DNA of 5,003 nucleotides from Gammaproteobacteria bacterium (GTDB lineage Bacteria > Pseudomonadota > Gammaproteobacteria > Steroidobacterales > Rariloculaceae): assembly GCA_004357505.1 (NCBI GenBank), contig SMWC01000063.1, forward strand, positions 1 to 5,003, in the 5' to 3' direction. Position numbers and translations under genes: made by a program. Under the pieces are notes generated by a model, which did no database searches, was not told the DNA's origin, and saw nothing but the letters and a program-made list of their open reading frames with translations. Below are positions 4,112-5,003 of the stretch, one piece after another; the first letter of the stretch is position 1, and every line of letters starts with the position of its first letter.

Positions 4112-5003
4112 TTACGGGACAGTCGCGACCGGATCGACACCTTGAAGGCGCTTGACTAGGGAGCGAAGAAACACTTTGTTGAAGCGCAGCTGAGTGCCCG
4201 AAGAGGCCTGCTCGAGCAGCGTCGAGCTGATGCGGACGAGCGTGACTCCTTGATCGGCGATGATCGTGGTCGTACGCCTGGCCCCGTCGACATAGCTGGT
4301 TGCACCAAAACAGTCACCAGGACCTAAAACTCCGACCTTCCGCCGGTCCGACTCGACAAGAACGTTACCACTGACGATGACATAGAAACGATCATCGAGC
4401 TCCCCCTCGCGGAAGATCTCTTCTTGGGACGTGTAGTCGTGCCAATCGCTGGCACGCAGAATCTCCCAGATTTCCGAATGAGAGAACTCGTGAAAGAAAC
4501 TAAGCTTACGCAATAGGTCGAACTGCTGCTGCATGTCGATCCGATCGTTTTGCTTGCGCAATTCCTGATGAATCGTAGTTAAGGCCGCCGCGAAATCCGC
4601 GCCCGATGGGTAGCGCATGCCCGGATTCTTGTGTAAGGCCACGGCCGTCACTTGTTCCAATTCCTCGGAGATACCCGTACGCAACGAGTGTATCGGCGCT
4701 GGCGTAGCGTAGACGATCTGGTGTAGCAATTTGGCGAGATTGTCCGCTCTGAATGGCCTGAATCCCGTCAGCAACTCATACATCACAGCGCCCAACGAGT
4801 AAATATCCGACCGCGGAGTGATCTCGGCCGCTTGGACCTGCTCCGGTGACATATAGCTGGGTGACCCCGCAATGCCTTCGATTCTCGACACAGCCGAGTC
4901 ACTGATGAGCGCGATGCCGAAGTCGATAATCCGAACGTCATTGTCGAGCGTCAACATGATGTTACCGGGCTTCACGTCTCGGTGAATGACGCCACGACCG
5001 TGG
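4112..5003 (-). CDS. Ser/Thr protein kinase fused to C-terminal cyclic-nucleotide-binding-type domain (5' end beyond window)
   Basis: 296 residues are visible, starting inside the kinase catalytic loop; the N-lobe lies past the right edge. Numbering from the first visible residue, the Hanks-type catalytic motifs are H7-R-D9-V-K11-P-G-N14, D27-F-G (Mg binding), an activation segment ending in S52-P-E54, and D66 in SDIYSLG. All residues needed for catalysis in this half are present, so an active kinase is likely. The kinase fold ends near residue 141. A short Gln-rich linker follows (about 142-160), then a cNMP/CRP-like beta-barrel domain at about 163-285 (LLRKLSFFHEFSHSEI, FREGELDDRFYVIVSG, LGPGDCFG). 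In its phosphate-binding cassette the usual FGE-x-A is F232-G-A234-T-S, so the ribose-binding Glu is missing, though R242/R243-T-T remains. The ligand may therefore not be cAMP or cGMP. No transmembrane segment is seen in the visible part. It is convergent with xseB. Substrates are unknown. Confidence 0.93.
   Translation of the reverse strand, partial: HGRGVIHRDVKPGNIMLTLDNDVRIIDFGIALISDSAVSRIEGIAGSPSYMSPEQVQAAEITPRSDIYSLGAVMYELLTGFRPFRADNLAKLLHQIVYATPAPIHSLRTGISEELEQVTAVALHKNPGMRYPSGADFAAALTTIHQELRKQNDRIDMQQQFDLLRKLSFFHEFSHSEIWEILRASDWHDYTSQEEIFREGELDDRFYVIVSGNVLVESDRRKVGVLGPGDCFGATSYVDGARRTTTIIADQGVTLVRISSTLLEQASSGTQLRFNKVFLRSLVKRLQGVDPVATVP

Overview
The window looks like a gammaproteobacterial chromosome of moderately high GC. 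The main evidence is the parE fragment, which is collinear with E. coli-type ParE (N-terminus, DDGRGMP, SGGLHGVG and QGGTHVNG blocks), and an XseB of proteobacterial type. No mobile elements, tRNA, rRNA or CRISPR arrays are visible. The assignment to class is an inference; genus cannot be read from this window.

Layout. Positions 1-1099 (minus) hold the N-terminal ~366 residues of topoisomerase IV subunit B, cut by the left edge. Positions 1100-1264 are an intergenic stretch. Positions 1265-3623 (minus) hold a compact three-gene operon, transcribed in the order rubrerythrin (3204-3623), GlpC/HdrD-like iron-sulfur protein (1884-3182) and DUF3501 protein (1265-1849). The gaps are only 21 and 34 bases. 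A strong sigma-70-like promoter (TTGACA-17-TACATT) lies upstream of rubrerythrin. A nested inverted repeat starts at the predicted transcription start. Diverging from this is xseB (3832-4080, plus), the small subunit of exonuclease VII. It stands without its frequent partners ispA/dxs and converges on a gene at 4112-5003 (minus), cut by the right edge, that encodes a Ser/Thr protein kinase fused to a C-terminal cyclic-nucleotide-binding-type domain.

How the genes work together. The rubrerythrin / Fe-S oxidoreductase / DUF3501 set is a recurrent neighbourhood in proteobacteria but has no settled pathway. The reading offered here is a peroxide-reducing module. The rubrerythrin has a complete di-iron site but no rubredoxin domain, so it needs an external electron donor, and the two-[4Fe-4S] CCG-domain protein next to it is the obvious candidate. 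DUF3501 would be an accessory protein of unknown role. The operator-like repeat suggests control by an iron, redox or peroxide sensor. parE, xseB and the kinase look like unrelated housekeeping or signalling neighbours. The most interesting parts are the operon's control region, the altered second CCG motif of the Fe-S protein, and the kinase whose cNMP domain lacks the usual phosphate-cassette glutamate.
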